A stretch of DNA of 64,000 nt, from NCBI RefSeq assembly GCF_021462405.1, contig NZ_JAKEDU010000001.1:367315-431314 (forward strand). Direction: 5' to 3'. This document shows, in pieces, positions 51,572 to 59,970 of the stretch (position 1 is its first letter; every line of letters starts with the position of its first letter). The notes beneath the pieces are model-generated. The model worked only from the letters and a program-made list of their open reading frames with translations. It was not told the DNA's origin and searched no databases. This DNA is from Thermus tengchongensis (GTDB lineage Bacteria > Deinococcota > Deinococci > Deinococcales > Thermaceae). The translations under genes were made by a program, and so were the position numbers.

Positions 51572-51820
51572 ATGCCCTTCCCCGCGAAGAAGGTGAACGA
51601 CCTAGGCCGCGCGGCAAGCGCCCTGCGTAGGGCGCTGAAGACCGCCGTAGGGCTCCTTGATGACCCTGACCCTCAAACCCGGCTTAGGGCGGTGCACGCC
51701 GTAGCCCAGGCCGCTACCGCCTTGGCGCGGGTCCATGAGGCCAGGGAGCTTGAGCAGAGGGTGGCCGAACTTGAGGCCGCCGTGGAAGGCCTCGCTAAGC
51801 CGCAAAGGAGGACCGCATGA
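51572..51820 (+). CDS. Small helical protein
   Basis: 82 residues, nearly all helix with a C-terminal leucine-rich coiled coil (VHEARELEQRVAELEAAVEGL). AGGGAGGTGAAG precedes the ATG. Overlaps the next gene by 4 bases. The pair might resemble a small-terminase or regulatory duo, but no motif proves this. Confidence 0.55.
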   Translation: MPFPAKKVNDLGRAASALRRALKTAVGLLDDPDPQTRLRAVHAVAQAATALARVHEARELEQRVAELEAAVEGLAKPQRRTA

Positions 51821-52302
51821 AGCGCAAGCTGGAGAAACTACGCCAAAGCCTCGAGGCCCGCTTCCGCGAGGAATGGACCCGCCTGTTCGCCCTCGCGGCT
51901 GAAGAAGGCGGCGATGACGCTGTCCAGGCTCTTCAGGCTTTGATGGAGAAGCACCCCAAGGCCCTGAGGGCGGATGAGTACGCGGTAGCCCGCCGCCTGG
52001 AGCTTGGCCGGGAGTACCTGGCCTTGAGCTTCTGGGCCATGGCCTACTGGCCTGGGGAAACCGCCCTCACTTCCCCCTCCCGCATCCCGCTTCCCCCCAT
52101 GAGCAGGGAGAAGCTTGGCCGCTTGCGTGCGTATCTGGCCGCCGTACCCGCCCAGGCCCCTGAGGAGCAGGCCGTGGTCCAGGCCCTCCTTGGAGTGGTG
52201 GCCCTGGCCTTGGCGGTCCACCGCTACCACGCCGGGGAAAACCCCGCCCCCCGCATCCGGGTCATCTACGAAACCCCGGACGATGGGGGTGATGCACCAT
52301 AG
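51817..52302 (+). CDS. Unknown helical protein
   Basis: 161 residues, helical and hydrophobic in patches but without a clear membrane span (LALSFWAMAYWPGE, VVQALLGVVALALAVHRYHAGE). Translationally coupled to the gene in front. No family recognised. Confidence 0.5.
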   Translation: MKRKLEKLRQSLEARFREEWTRLFALAAEEGGDDAVQALQALMEKHPKALRADEYAVARRLELGREYLALSFWAMAYWPGETALTSPSRIPLPPMSREKLGRLRAYLAAVPAQAPEEQAVVQALLGVVALALAVHRYHAGENPAPRIRVIYETPDDGGDAP

Positions 52303-52344
52303 GTAGAAAGCGCCGGGGCGAAAACTCGGATTTGGCACGCTATG

Positions 52345-52465
52345 GAACGGAATCCGCCCCCAGCGCGGGGCGGATTTCGTCCCGCTATGTCCCGCTTCCC
52401 CCTGGGGGGCTGTCGTGCGCGAAATCATACTTTCGCGAAGAACCTATGTGGGGGCTACCCACATA
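52345..52465. repeat. Chain of three hairpins in the 52303-52490 gap
   Basis: AATCCGCCCC/GGGGCGGATT (52351-52376), CGCGAAA/TTTCGCG (52418-52437), and TATGTGGG/CCCACATA (52445-52465). The first is probably the terminator of the pair upstream; the others could be protein sites near the integrase gene. Confidence 0.5.
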
Positions 52466-52490
52466 AACCCGGAAGGTCTAGGATGAGGCT

Positions 52491-52727
52491 ATGCCAAGAG
52501 GGGAGCATTTGATACGGAACCGCCCGCCCAAGGAAGTGCTGGCCGCGCGGCTGGGCCAGGAGCCCTTGGGTCCGGGGGAAGCAGGCTTGAGGACTTATGT
52601 TCGCGGGGAAGAGGCCGCCTTGCGCCTGTTCAAGGCCCTTTCCGCCAAGGAGCGGGGGGCCGTGGTCAAGGCAGGCCTCGAGGCCCTGGGCTACCTGGAG
52701 GTGAGGGATGGCGCGCGGGAAAGGTAG
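52491..52727 (+). CDS. Unknown small protein before integrase 2
   Basis: 78 residues, basic start, helical end (ALRLFKALSAKERGAVVKAGLEALGYLEV). TAGGAT lies 6 bases before ATG 52491, so the transcript is leaderless. It overlaps the integrase by 20 bases; a recombination-directionality or regulatory role is possible. Confidence 0.6.
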   Translation: MPRGEHLIRNRPPKEVLAARLGQEPLGPGEAGLRTYVRGEEAALRLFKALSAKERGAVVKAGLEALGYLEVRDGARER

Positions 52728-53883
52728 CGGGAGCACTTACTACGACCAGGCCAAGGGGAAGTGGGCGGCTGAAGTGAAGTGGATTGACCCCGCCACGGGG
52801 CGGGTGCGGAAAGTGAAGCGGTACGCCGAAACCCGCCGCGAAGCGGAAAAGCTCCTAGCCGAGCTGGTAGACCAGAAGGCCAAGGGCCTCCTGGCCGAGC
52901 CCTCCAAGCTCACCACGCGGGAGTTTGCCCAGGAGTACCTCAAGCGCTTAGCCCGTGAGGGGTTGCGGCCAAACTCCTTGCGCCTTGCCAAGGATGAGCT
53001 GGCCTATGCCCTCCCCTCCCTGAAGGAGCCTGGGGCCCACGACCCCATAGGCCGCATGCGCCTCCAGGAAGTGAAGCCCGCCCACATCCGCGCCGTCCTG
53101 GATGACCTCCTGGAGCAGGGCTATGCCCCCAGGACCATCCGCCGGGTACACATGCGCCTCAAGGCCCTCTTCCGCGAAGCCCTCCGCCTGGAGCTGGTGG
53201 CCCGCAACCCCGTGGAGGCGGTGAGCCTCCGCCTCCCTCAAGGGGAAAGGGCGGCCCGGGCCCTGGAGCCCCACGAGGTGGCCCGCCTCCTGGAGGAAGC
53301 AGGGCGGTCCAAGAGCCCCGATATGGCCCTCCTCCTTCGCCTCATGCTGGAAACCGGGCTACGCCGGGGGGAGGCCCTGGCCCTCCAATGGCGGGACATA
53401 GACTTTGCCCGGGGGGAGCTCAGGGTGTGGAGGGCCTGGGCCAAGGTAAACGGCAAGGCCACCTTCACCGGGCTCAAGACTCCCACCGCCAAGCGGCCCG
53501 TCCCTGTCCCCCTCAAGCTCCTCGCCCTCCTGGAGGCCCGCCGTCAAGAGCTCCTGGAGCGCTTGACCCCGGAGGAGCTTGCGGAAGTCTTCCTCTTCGG
53601 TGGGGACAGGCCCTTTGACCCCGATGCCTTCAACCACTACCTTCGCCGCTTGGCCCAGAAGGCGGGGCTAGGGAGGGTGCGGGCACACGACTTGAGGCAT
53701 ACCTGGGCCTCCCTGGCCCTCTCCCGGGGCGTCCCCCTGGAGGTGGTGAGTGAGCGCCTGGGCCATGCCAACCCCAACATCACCTTGGGCATTTACCGCC
53801 ATCTCCTGGAGGAGGAGCGCCGGGGCTATGTGATAGACCTGGAAGACCTCCTAAAAGGCCCTGGAAACAGACCCCAAGCCTGA
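52708..53883 (+). CDS. Tyrosine integrase of element 2
   Basis: 391 residues. Arm-binding N-terminus (GKWAAEVKWIDPATGRVRKVKRYAETRREAEKLL), core-binding domain, catalytic arginine in ETGLRRGEAL, HDLRHTWASLAL, H in LGHANPNITL and tyrosine in LGIYRHLLEEE near 364. It ends 77 bases from the tRNA gene. It shares family features with integrase 1 but is clearly a different protein. Confidence 0.93.
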   Translation: MARGKGSGSTYYDQAKGKWAAEVKWIDPATGRVRKVKRYAETRREAEKLLAELVDQKAKGLLAEPSKLTTREFAQEYLKRLAREGLRPNSLRLAKDELAYALPSLKEPGAHDPIGRMRLQEVKPAHIRAVLDDLLEQGYAPRTIRRVHMRLKALFREALRLELVARNPVEAVSLRLPQGERAARALEPHEVARLLEEAGRSKSPDMALLLRLMLETGLRRGEALALQWRDIDFARGELRVWRAWAKVNGKATFTGLKTPTAKRPVPVPLKLLALLEARRQELLERLTPEELAEVFLFGGDRPFDPDAFNHYLRRLAQKAGLGRVRAHDLRHTWASLALSRGVPLEVVSERLGHANPNITLGIYRHLLEEERRGYVIDLEDLLKGPGNRPQA

Positions 53884-53885
53884 GC

Positions 53886-53910
53886 CCAATAGCCCCCCAA
53901 ATGGCCCTCC
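53886..53910. repeat. 25-bp end repeat of element 2, right copy
   Basis: Identical to 47384-47408 and in the same orientation. It lies directly after the integrase stop. Confidence 0.65.
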
Positions 53911-53916
53911 AAAGCA

Positions 53917-53944
53917 CTTCCCCCCTCGCTACCGAGGGGGGAAG
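53917..53944. terminator. Bidirectional terminator between integrase 2 and tRNA-Val
   Basis: CTTCCCCCCTCG and CGAGGGGGGAAG form a perfect 12-bp stem with loop CTAC. It serves the integrase gene on one strand and the tRNA on the other. Confidence 0.65.
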
Positions 53945-53960
53945 CTTTGCGTTCTGGAGC

Positions 53961-54005
53961 TGGTGGGCGGCGTAGGACTTGAACCTACGACCTCTCGCGT
54001 GTGAG
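53961..54005. repeat. attR within tRNA-Val
   Basis: The same 45 bases as attL at 25280-25324. Integration reconstituted the tRNA here. Which of the elements arrived first cannot be decided from the match alone. Confidence 0.85.
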
Positions 54006-54035
54006 GCGAGCGCTCTTCCGCTGAGCTAGCCGCCC
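53961..54035 (-). tRNA. tRNA-Val(CAC)
   Basis: 75 nt with encoded CCA. Acceptor GGGCGGC/GCCGCCC; D arm; anticodon stem CTCGC/GCGAG with loop CTCACAC, giving anticodon CAC for GUG codons; T stem GTAGG/CCTAC with TTCAAGT loop. It is intact despite two insertions because the element brought the 3' end. Confidence 0.93.
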
Positions 54036-54071
54036 CCAAGCCTTTTGCAGGGTAGCATGGGCCAAGGAGGC

Positions 54072-54120
54072 CTGTCAAGCAAGCACCCTGACCTTCCTCT
54101 GACAAGGCCCAGGCTAGACT
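54072..54120 (+). promoter_or_regulatory. Leaderless promoter of phoB with Pho-box-like repeats
   Basis: TAGACT (54115-54120) lies 6 bases before GTG 54127. CTGTCA (54072), CTGACC (54088) and CTGACA (54099) resemble Pho-box half sites, the last two 11 bases apart. PhoB autoregulation would fit. Confidence 0.45.
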
Positions 54121-54126
54121 AAGGTC

Positions 54127-54840
54127 GTGGCCACGGTCCTTGTGGTAGAGGACGAGCCAGCGGTGCGGCTTGGGGTGCGGCTGGCTCTGGAGCGGGCCGG
54201 GCACAAGGTCCTCGAGGCCCCCTCGGCCACAGAGGCTTGGCCCCTCCTGAAAGAGGCAGAAATCTTGCTCCTGGACTGGATGCTCCCCGATGAACCGGGG
54301 ATACGCTTCCTGGAGCGTATGCGCCAAGGAGCCTACCCCGAGCTTCCCGTCCTCATGCTCACCGCCCGGGCGGAGGTGCGGGATCGGGTGGAGGGGCTTT
54401 CCCGCGGAGCCGACGACTATCTTGTGAAACCCTTCGCCACCGAGGAGCTTTTGGCCCGCCTCGAGGCCCTCCTGCGCCGTGCGGGTAGGCGGAAGGTGCT
54501 CCGGCGCGGCCCCCTTCTCCTGGACCTGGAGCGCAAGGAAGCCAGCCTGGGCGGCAGGCCCTTACCCCTAACCCGGCGTGAGTTTGAACTGCTGGCCTTT
54601 CTGGCCCAGCGCCCGGGCCGGGTCTACTCCCGGGAGGAGCTTCTGGAAGCGGTCTGGGGCCAGGACTACCTGGGCACCCCGAGGACGGTGGACCAGCACG
54701 TGCTCCAGCTCCGGGAGAAGCTGGGCGAAGACCCCAAGGCCCCCCGCTTTCTGGAAACCGTGCGGGGCATGGGGTACCGCTTCAAGGTAGCCCCGCAAGA
54801 AACAAACCACGGTCCCAGCCAGACCAAGGGGGAAGGGTGA
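54127..54840 (+). CDS. phoB: PhoB-like response regulator
   Basis: 237 residues. Receiver domain with EDE, phosphoacceptor in LLLDWMLPDEPG near 49 and KPF; OmpR-type winged helix ending in TVRGMGYRF. With the kinase and PhoU behind it, phosphate control is the natural reading. The start is GTG 54127. Confidence 0.85.
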   Translation: MATVLVVEDEPAVRLGVRLALERAGHKVLEAPSATEAWPLLKEAEILLLDWMLPDEPGIRFLERMRQGAYPELPVLMLTARAEVRDRVEGLSRGADDYLVKPFATEELLARLEALLRRAGRRKVLRRGPLLLDLERKEASLGGRPLPLTRREFELLAFLAQRPGRVYSREELLEAVWGQDYLGTPRTVDQHVLQLREKLGEDPKAPRFLETVRGMGYRFKVAPQETNHGPSQTKGEG

Positions 54841-55730
54841 ACGAACTTCTGGCCGAAGCCTGGGAGAAAGCCCTGGAGGGCCTGGTCCTTCACCAGGACA
54901 GGCAGGTCCTCTACCTGAACCCCAAGGCGGAGGAGCTTTTGGAGGTAACCCGGGAAAAGGTGGTGGGCCGTCCCCTCCTCCTCGCCCTCCGGGACCACCG
55001 CCTCGAGGCCCTGGCCCTCCAGGGGGGCGAGCGCACCCTGGAGGTGCGAAGCCGCACCCTCAGGGTGAGGGCCCTTCCCGGGAAGCTCTACCTCCTGGAC
55101 GAAACGGAGCTAAACCGGCGCCTGGAGGCCCTGGAGGAAGCCACCCAGGCCCTGGCTCACGAGCTCCGCACTCCCCTGGCGGGGATGGGCCCCCTCCTCG
55201 AGGCCCTCACCCCCAGGACCCCCCAGGAGAAGGAGGTGCTGGACCTTCTCAAGGGGGAGGTGGCCCGCCTATCCCGATTGGTACGGGACCTCTCCCTCAC
55301 CCAACCAGGTCCCAAGCGCACCTTCCCCCTGGAAGACCTCTGGACCCGCTTGGAAAGGCTCCTTAACGAGAAACTCCGGGGAAGGCGGGTGGAGGTCCAC
55401 CTGCCCCACACCGCCCACACCGACCCCGAGGCCCTCTTCCAGATCCTCCTGAACCTCTTGGATAACGCCCTCAAGTATGGCCAAGATCCCATCCGCCTCC
55501 TCTCCCGGGAAGAAGGGGGGCGCCTTTTGCTGGAGGTGCGGGACCAAGGGCCGGAACTTCCGGATTACGAACGCCTCTTCCTGCCCCGCCACCGGGGATT
55601 CCAGGGAGGAGCCGGGCAGGGCCTGGGCCTCTACCTGGTGCGCCGGATCGCCCAGGGCTTGGGCGGGGAGGCCCACGCCCGGAGGGACGGGACCGAAAAC
55701 GTTTTCAGCGTGGCTCTTCCTCTAAACTGA
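54837..55730 (+). CDS. phoR: PhoR-like sensor histidine kinase
   Basis: 297 residues, no membrane span. A PAS-like input (ALEGLVLHQDRQVLYLNPKAEELLEVTREKVVGRPLL), HisKA with ALAHELRTPLAG near 103, and an ATPase domain with NLLDNALKYGQ and GQGLGLYLVRRI. PhoR kinases often lack spans when they receive signals through PhoU. Overlaps phoB by 4 bases. Confidence 0.82.
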   Translation: MNELLAEAWEKALEGLVLHQDRQVLYLNPKAEELLEVTREKVVGRPLLLALRDHRLEALALQGGERTLEVRSRTLRVRALPGKLYLLDETELNRRLEALEEATQALAHELRTPLAGMGPLLEALTPRTPQEKEVLDLLKGEVARLSRLVRDLSLTQPGPKRTFPLEDLWTRLERLLNEKLRGRRVEVHLPHTAHTDPEALFQILLNLLDNALKYGQDPIRLLSREEGGRLLLEVRDQGPELPDYERLFLPRHRGFQGGAGQGLGLYLVRRIAQGLGGEAHARRDGTENVFSVALPLN

Positions 55731-55752
55731 TAAACTGAGGCAAGGAGGCAAC

Positions 55753-56415
55753 ATGCGCGAGGTACTGGACAAAGCCCTAAACGAACTGGTGGGGGAAACC
55801 CTGAGGATGCTCTCCCTGGTCCGGGAGATGACCCAAAAGGCCACGGAGGCCCTGGTGGAAGGGAACCGGGCCAAGGCGGAAGAGGTTATCGCCAAGGACC
55901 AGGAGGTGGATGCCCTGGAGCTGAAGATCGAGAACCAGGCCGTAGCCGTCATCGCCCGGCACCAGCCCGTGGCCTCAGACCTTCGGCTCATCTTTACCAT
56001 CATCAAGGCCCTCACCGACCTGGAACGGGCCGGGGACTACGCCATGCACGTGGCCGAGGACGCCCTCCTTTTGGCGCAGGAACCCCCCCTTAAGCGCTAC
56101 GTCACCCTCCCTGGGATGGGCAAGCGGCTTCTGGAGATGATGGACACCCTGGGCAAGGCGGTAGCCGAGCGGGACCCCGGGCTTGCCCGCAAGGTAGTGG
56201 AGATGGACGACCAGGTGGACGGCCTCTACGAGGAGGTAACCCGGGAGCTCATCACCTACATGCTGGAAGATCCCCGCACCATTACCAAGGCCCTCACCCT
56301 GATGCGGGTGGCCCGGAGCTACGAACGCCTGGGAGACCACCTGGAAAACGTGGCCGAGCGGGTCATCTACTGGCTCACCGGCGAGGTGTACAAGGCTCCT
56401 GAGGACGTGTATTGA
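55753..56415 (+). CDS. phoU: Phosphate signalling regulator PhoU
   Basis: 220 residues with two PhoU three-helix repeats. Metal-binding motifs E-x-x-x-D are seen in VIAKDQEVDALELKIE and VEMDDQVDGLYEEV. PhoU links phosphate import to PhoR. No pst transporter genes follow in this window. Confidence 0.92.
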   Translation: MREVLDKALNELVGETLRMLSLVREMTQKATEALVEGNRAKAEEVIAKDQEVDALELKIENQAVAVIARHQPVASDLRLIFTIIKALTDLERAGDYAMHVAEDALLLAQEPPLKRYVTLPGMGKRLLEMMDTLGKAVAERDPGLARKVVEMDDQVDGLYEEVTRELITYMLEDPRTITKALTLMRVARSYERLGDHLENVAERVIYWLTGEVYKAPEDVY

Positions 56416-56419
56416 AGCC

Positions 56420-56830
56420 ATGGCCAAGAAGGGGAACCCCAAGCTCACCCCCGAGGAAAAGCAGGCCCTGAGGACCCGGCTTCGGGAGGGAAAAGGAGCC
56501 CAAGGGGAGGCCGCGGTGCTCAGCGCCATCGCCTCCTGGCCCGAGCCGGACCGCACCCTGGGAGAACGCCTCCATGCCCTCATCCGGCGGCAGGCCCCTT
56601 TCCTCACCCCCAGGCTCTGGTACGGGATGCCTGCGTACGCCCTCGAGGGCAAGGTGCTCTGCTTCCTCCAGCCCGCCCACAAGTTCCAAACCCGCTACGC
56701 CACCTTGGGCTTCACCGACCTGGCGCGGCTGGAGGAAGGCAACATGTGGCCCGTGGCCTTCGGCCTCAAAGAGCTCGGCCCCGCCGAGGAAGCCCGCATC
56801 GGAGAACTCCTGCGCCGCACCCTGGCCTAA
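56420..56830 (+). CDS. DUF1801 / YdhG-like protein
   Basis: 136 residues. LTPRLWYGMPAYALEGKVLCFLQPAHKFQTRYATLGFTD is the typical core of DUF1801 (frataxin-like YdhG fold). Cellular role unknown. Starts 4 bases after phoU. Confidence 0.7.
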   Translation: MAKKGNPKLTPEEKQALRTRLREGKGAQGEAAVLSAIASWPEPDRTLGERLHALIRRQAPFLTPRLWYGMPAYALEGKVLCFLQPAHKFQTRYATLGFTDLARLEEGNMWPVAFGLKELGPAEEARIGELLRRTLA

Positions 56831-56910
56831 CCCCCACGAGGGGACTGCGGCAGAGCGGAATGCCCGCGCGCGGAGGCTGCCCCCTGGGCAAGGGCCGGAA
56901 GCGCCTTGCC

Positions 56911-56958
56911 CATGGCCTTTCCGGGGCCCCCATCCTGGCGCAAACCCGACGGGGTACT
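56911..56958. repeat. Dispersed intergenic repeat, copy 2
   Basis: Shares CATGGCCT, GGGGCCCCC and TGGCGCAA, then CGACGGGGTACT with 334-382; here the hairpin arms are degraded. The whole 56831-57067 gap is GC-rich with short inverted repeats and no gene I can support. Confidence 0.45.
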
Positions 56959-57067
56959 TAGGCTTGCCCAAGGGGTTCCCGCCGCGGCTTGCGCCGCACG
57001 GGGGCGCATGGCCTCCTTCCCTTGTCCCCCGGAGCCCCAAGCCGTACCCCACGTGGACGAGGTGGCG

Positions 57068-58166
57068 TTAGTCAGCCTCCACCTCCTCCACCGCCTGGCG
57101 GCGGCCCGCCTTCCACTCCAGCCCCGCCCAGATGAAGTCCAGGAGGTCCCCGTCCAGGACGTTCTGGGGGTCAAAGCGCATGAGGCCCGTGCGGTGGTCC
57201 TTCACGTACTGCTTGTCCAGCACGTAGCTCCGGATCTGGCTCCCCCACTCGATGGGCCGCACCTCGCCCCGCAGCTTCTGAAGCTCTTCCTGCTTTTTCC
57301 TCCACTCCAGCTCGTAAAGCCGGGAGCGGAGCACCTTCATGGCCAGCTCCTTGTTCTTGATCTGGCTCCGGGTGGTCTGGCAGGTGACGGTAATCCCCGT
57401 GGGCAAGTGCACGATGCGCACGGCGCTATCGGTGGTGTTCACCCCCTGGCCCCCATGCCCCTGGGAGCGGAACACGTCGATGCGCAGGTCCTCGGGGCGG
57501 ATCACCACCTCCACGGAATCGTCCACCTCGGGCATCACCTCCACCCCGGCGAAGGAGGTGTGGCGGCGCCCCGAGGCGTCAAAGGGGGAGGGGCGGACCA
57601 GGCGGTGAACCCCCGCCTCGGGGACGAGGAAGCCGTAGGCGTTCTCCCCCCGGACGACAATCTGGGCGTAGTCGATGCCCGCCTCCGCCCCGGGGGTTAC
57701 ATCCACCACCTCCACCTGGAACCCCTGGCGCTCGGCGAAACGGGTGTACATCCGCAAAAGCATCTCCGCCCAGTCGCAGGCCTCCGTGCCCCCAGCCCCG
57801 GGCTGGATGGTAAGGATGGCGTTCTTCTCCGCATGGGGGAAGGAAAGAAGCGTCTCGTGGTAAAGGCCTTCCAGCTTCTTGGCCGCCTCCAAAAGCTCAG
57901 GCCTAAGAGCCTCCCGCTCCTCTGCGGGAAACTCCTTCCACAGCTCCAGGAGACCCTCGAGGTCGCTCTCCAGGGAGCGGAAGGTATCCACCGTGCGCCG
58001 CAGGCGGGCGGCCTCCTGGCTTATCCGCCTAGCCTCCTCCGGGTTCTGCCAGAGAGTCGGGTCTTCCAGGCGTTTCTCCAGCTCCTTTAAACGGGCTTCC
58101 TTACCGGGGATGTCAAAGATACCCCCGGAGGCTTTCCAAGCGGGTGGCAAGAAGGTCCAGGTCCAT
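57068..58166 (-). CDS. prfB: Peptide chain release factor 2, programmed +1 frameshift
   Basis: 365 residues in two parts: codons 58166-58116 (17 residues, MDLDLLATRLESLRGYL), then +1 shift and 58114-57068. Domain 3 holds the GGQ motif (SQGHGGQGVNTTDSAV) that triggers peptide release. The tripeptide region for UGA/UAA reading follows PSPFDASGRRHTSFAGVEV. The length equals that of T. thermophilus RF2. TATACT lies 9 bases before the ATG. Confidence 0.93.
58112..58127 (-). promoter_or_regulatory. RF2 frameshift site
   Basis: On the minus strand GGGGG-TAT-CTT-TGA-C places an SD-like purine run 3 bases before CTT and an in-frame TGA (58115-58113). This is the classic autoregulatory slip site: low RF2 slows reading of TGA and favours the +1 shift. 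Confidence 0.9.
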
Positions 58167-58210
58167 ACCTCTCCCAGTATACAGGCCTCAACTGGGGAGT
58201 ACAAGAACCC

Positions 58211-58239
58211 TTTACATTTTGCCACTCACATTTTATGCT
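58211..58239 (+). promoter_or_regulatory. Strong-looking promoter divergent from prfB
   Basis: TTTACA, 17 bases, then TATGCT, in an AT-rich stretch that stands out from the surroundings. It points toward the gene at 58258. Confidence 0.55.
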
Positions 58240-58257
58240 AATCGCCATAGGTGGGCT

Positions 58258-58914
58258 ATGGCACCCAACGGGTCGGCGAGAGAAGCCCGCAGGCCCTTCC
58301 CTCAAGGCCATGCCCAACGCCTTACCGGGGCAAGGCGCCCCCCAACCCTCCCCTCCCTATCCCCGGACCTCCGCACCCTCACGCGAACCCTGGCCCAGGA
58401 ATACCGGGAGTTGGTGGGGAAAAGGGATGAGGAGGAGGCCTGGAGCTTCCTCGCCGCCAAGCTTGGGGAAGACCGGGCGGTGACCCTGGAGGTGTGGGAA
58501 GCCCTCCACCGGGGAGGCCTGGGGGGCAAGGGATATAACCCCAAGGAACACCGGAACCCACTTTCCCTCCGCTTCCTCGAGGCCCTGCGCCTTTCAAAGC
58601 TGTTCCTATCCCGGCAAACCCCCAGGCCACTCAGTCGGCGGCCAGTGGGGCCAAGGGAACCTCGGCCAGGTTCACCCTGGCCCCTAAGGCCTTCAGGCGC
58701 TCCTCCAGGTGCTCATACCCCCGTTCCAGAAAGTAGACCCCTTCAATCTCGGAAACCCCCTCGGCGCTCAGGGCGGCCACCACCAGCCCGCCCCCGGCGC
58801 GAATATCCAGGGCCTTCACCTGGGCCCCGTGCAACCGCTTCCCGTTCACCAGGAGGGTGCGGTCCCGAAGGTAAAGCTCGGCCCCCATCCGGACCAGCTC
58901 TCCCACATGGGTGA
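58258..58914 (+). CDS. Unknown protein running antisense into murA
   Basis: From ATG 58258 the frame stays open for 218 residues. Residues about 35-120 look like a real helical protein (LSPDLRTLTRTLAQEYRELVGKRDEEEAWSFLAAKLGEDRAVTLEVWEALHRGG). The last 95 residues lie opposite the end of murA and are low complexity, so the true gene may end near 58640 through an error or recent loss of its stop. A promoter lies just upstream. Confidence 0.45.
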   Translation: MAPNGSAREARRPFPQGHAQRLTGARRPPTLPSLSPDLRTLTRTLAQEYRELVGKRDEEEAWSFLAAKLGEDRAVTLEVWEALHRGGLGGKGYNPKEHRNPLSLRFLEALRLSKLFLSRQTPRPLSRRPVGPREPRPGSPWPLRPSGAPPGAHTPVPESRPLQSRKPPRRSGRPPPARPRREYPGPSPGPRATASRSPGGCGPEGKARPPSGPALPHG

Positions 58915-59929
58915 AGCGGTCCGGGTAAACCCGGTCGGTGATGGCGCTCTGCCCGGGAACCGTGGCCAGATAGGCGGTAACGATGGGCTGAAGATCCGTG
59001 GGGAAGCCGGGGTACTCCCGGGCCTCCACGAAGAAGGGCTTGGGATCCGGTACGGCCCAGAACCGCACCCAGTCCTTCCCCACCTCCACCCGGTGCCCAG
59101 ACTGCTGAAGCTTATCCAAAAGGGCATCCAGGTGGTCGGGGCGCACCTCCCTTAGGGTGATGGACCCCCGGGTGGCCGCCGCCGCCAGGAGGTAGGTGCC
59201 GGCCTCTATGCGATCGGGGATGATGCGGTAAGTGCCTCCGCCCAGCCGCTGGGCACCCCGGATGTGCAGGATGGGGCTGCCCAGGCCCTGGACCTCCACC
59301 CCCAGCATCCGCAGGAAATGGCCCAGGTCCTCCACCTCCGGTTCCATGGCCGCCTGCACCAAGGTGGCCTCGCCCCCAAGGGCCACCGCCAGCATGGCCT
59401 GCTCGGTTCCGCCCACCGTGGGCAGGTCGAAGACCACCCGCCCCGAAAGGGGGCGGGCCCTTCGGGCGTAGAAGGTGTTCTCCTCCTCCACCACCTCGGC
59501 CCCCAGGGCCCGCAAGGCCTTCACGTGCTGGTCCACGGGCCTGGCCCCAAAGGCGCACCCCCCCGGAAGGGAGATGCGCCCCTCCCCCACTCGGGCAAGA
59601 AGGGCCCCCCAGACGATGAAGCTGGCCCGCATCTGCCCCACCAGCTCATAAGGGGCGTGGGTGTTCCGGATCTCCGGGGTGTGCAGGTGGAGGGTGCGTC
59701 CTTCCCACTGGTAACGGGTCCCCAAGTGGGAAAGAAGCTCCAGCATCACCTCCACGTCCCTGAGCCTGGGCACCTCCAAGAGGGTGATGGGCTCGGGGGT
59801 GAGAAGGCTTGCCGCCAGAATGGGCAAGGCGGCGTTTTTAGCCGGATAAATGCGCAACTCGCCGGAAAGGGGCTGGCCTCCCTCAATCCGCAAGATCCTG
59901 CTGCCCCGCCGCGAGTCCTTGAGCATCAT
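58631..59929 (-). CDS. murA: UDP-N-acetylglucosamine 1-carboxyvinyltransferase
   Basis: 432 residues. LRIEGGQPLSGELRIYPAKNAALPILAASLL at the start, catalytic cysteine in PGGCAFGARPVD near 124, and GVSEIEGVYFLERGYEHLEERLKALGA at the end. First committed step of peptidoglycan synthesis; target of fosfomycin. ATG 59929 has AAGGTG ahead. Confidence 0.93.
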   Translation of the reverse strand: MMLKDSRRGSRILRIEGGQPLSGELRIYPAKNAALPILAASLLTPEPITLLEVPRLRDVEVMLELLSHLGTRYQWEGRTLHLHTPEIRNTHAPYELVGQMRASFIVWGALLARVGEGRISLPGGCAFGARPVDQHVKALRALGAEVVEEENTFYARRARPLSGRVVFDLPTVGGTEQAMLAVALGGEATLVQAAMEPEVEDLGHFLRMLGVEVQGLGSPILHIRGAQRLGGGTYRIIPDRIEAGTYLLAAAATRGSITLREVRPDHLDALLDKLQQSGHRVEVGKDWVRFWAVPDPKPFFVEAREYPGFPTDLQPIVTAYLATVPGQSAITDRVYPDRFTHVGELVRMGAELYLRDRTLLVNGKRLHGAQVKALDIRAGGGLVVAALSAEGVSEIEGVYFLERGYEHLEERLKALGARVNLAEVPLAPLAAD

Positions 59930-59970
59930 ACACACCTTACTCAAGGTGAGGATAAAAGGGACCATCCACA

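Larger units (their letters stand above)
47236..54005. mobile_element. PrimPol-carrying integrative element or satellite (element 2)
   Basis: About 6.7 kb between the middle att copy and the intact tRNA-Val. It carries HicAB, a membrane protein, a structured leader, an HTH protein, a primase-polymerase, a RepA-like ATPase with iterons, four unknown small genes and its own tyrosine integrase. A 25-bp repeat (47384, 53886) marks both ends. No capsid, packaging or lysis gene is visible, so it must move by other means, such as helper particles or DNA uptake. In T. thermophilus a PrimPol is also encoded in an integrative element (ICETh2). Confidence 0.75.

Noticed and set aside
25280..54005. One single large element instead of two
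   Set aside because: A third att copy, two unlike integrases, two replication modules and separate end repeats favour two insertions, though a composite element cannot be fully excluded.
54127..56415. Complete phosphate (pst-pho) operon
   Set aside because: Only phoB, phoR and phoU are present; no pst transporter gene lies in the window.
57068..58225. prfB as one unshifted 385-residue frame
   Set aside because: Its first 35 residues do not resemble RF2, whereas the +1 shift at CTT-TGA-C gives the expected N-terminus and 365 residues.
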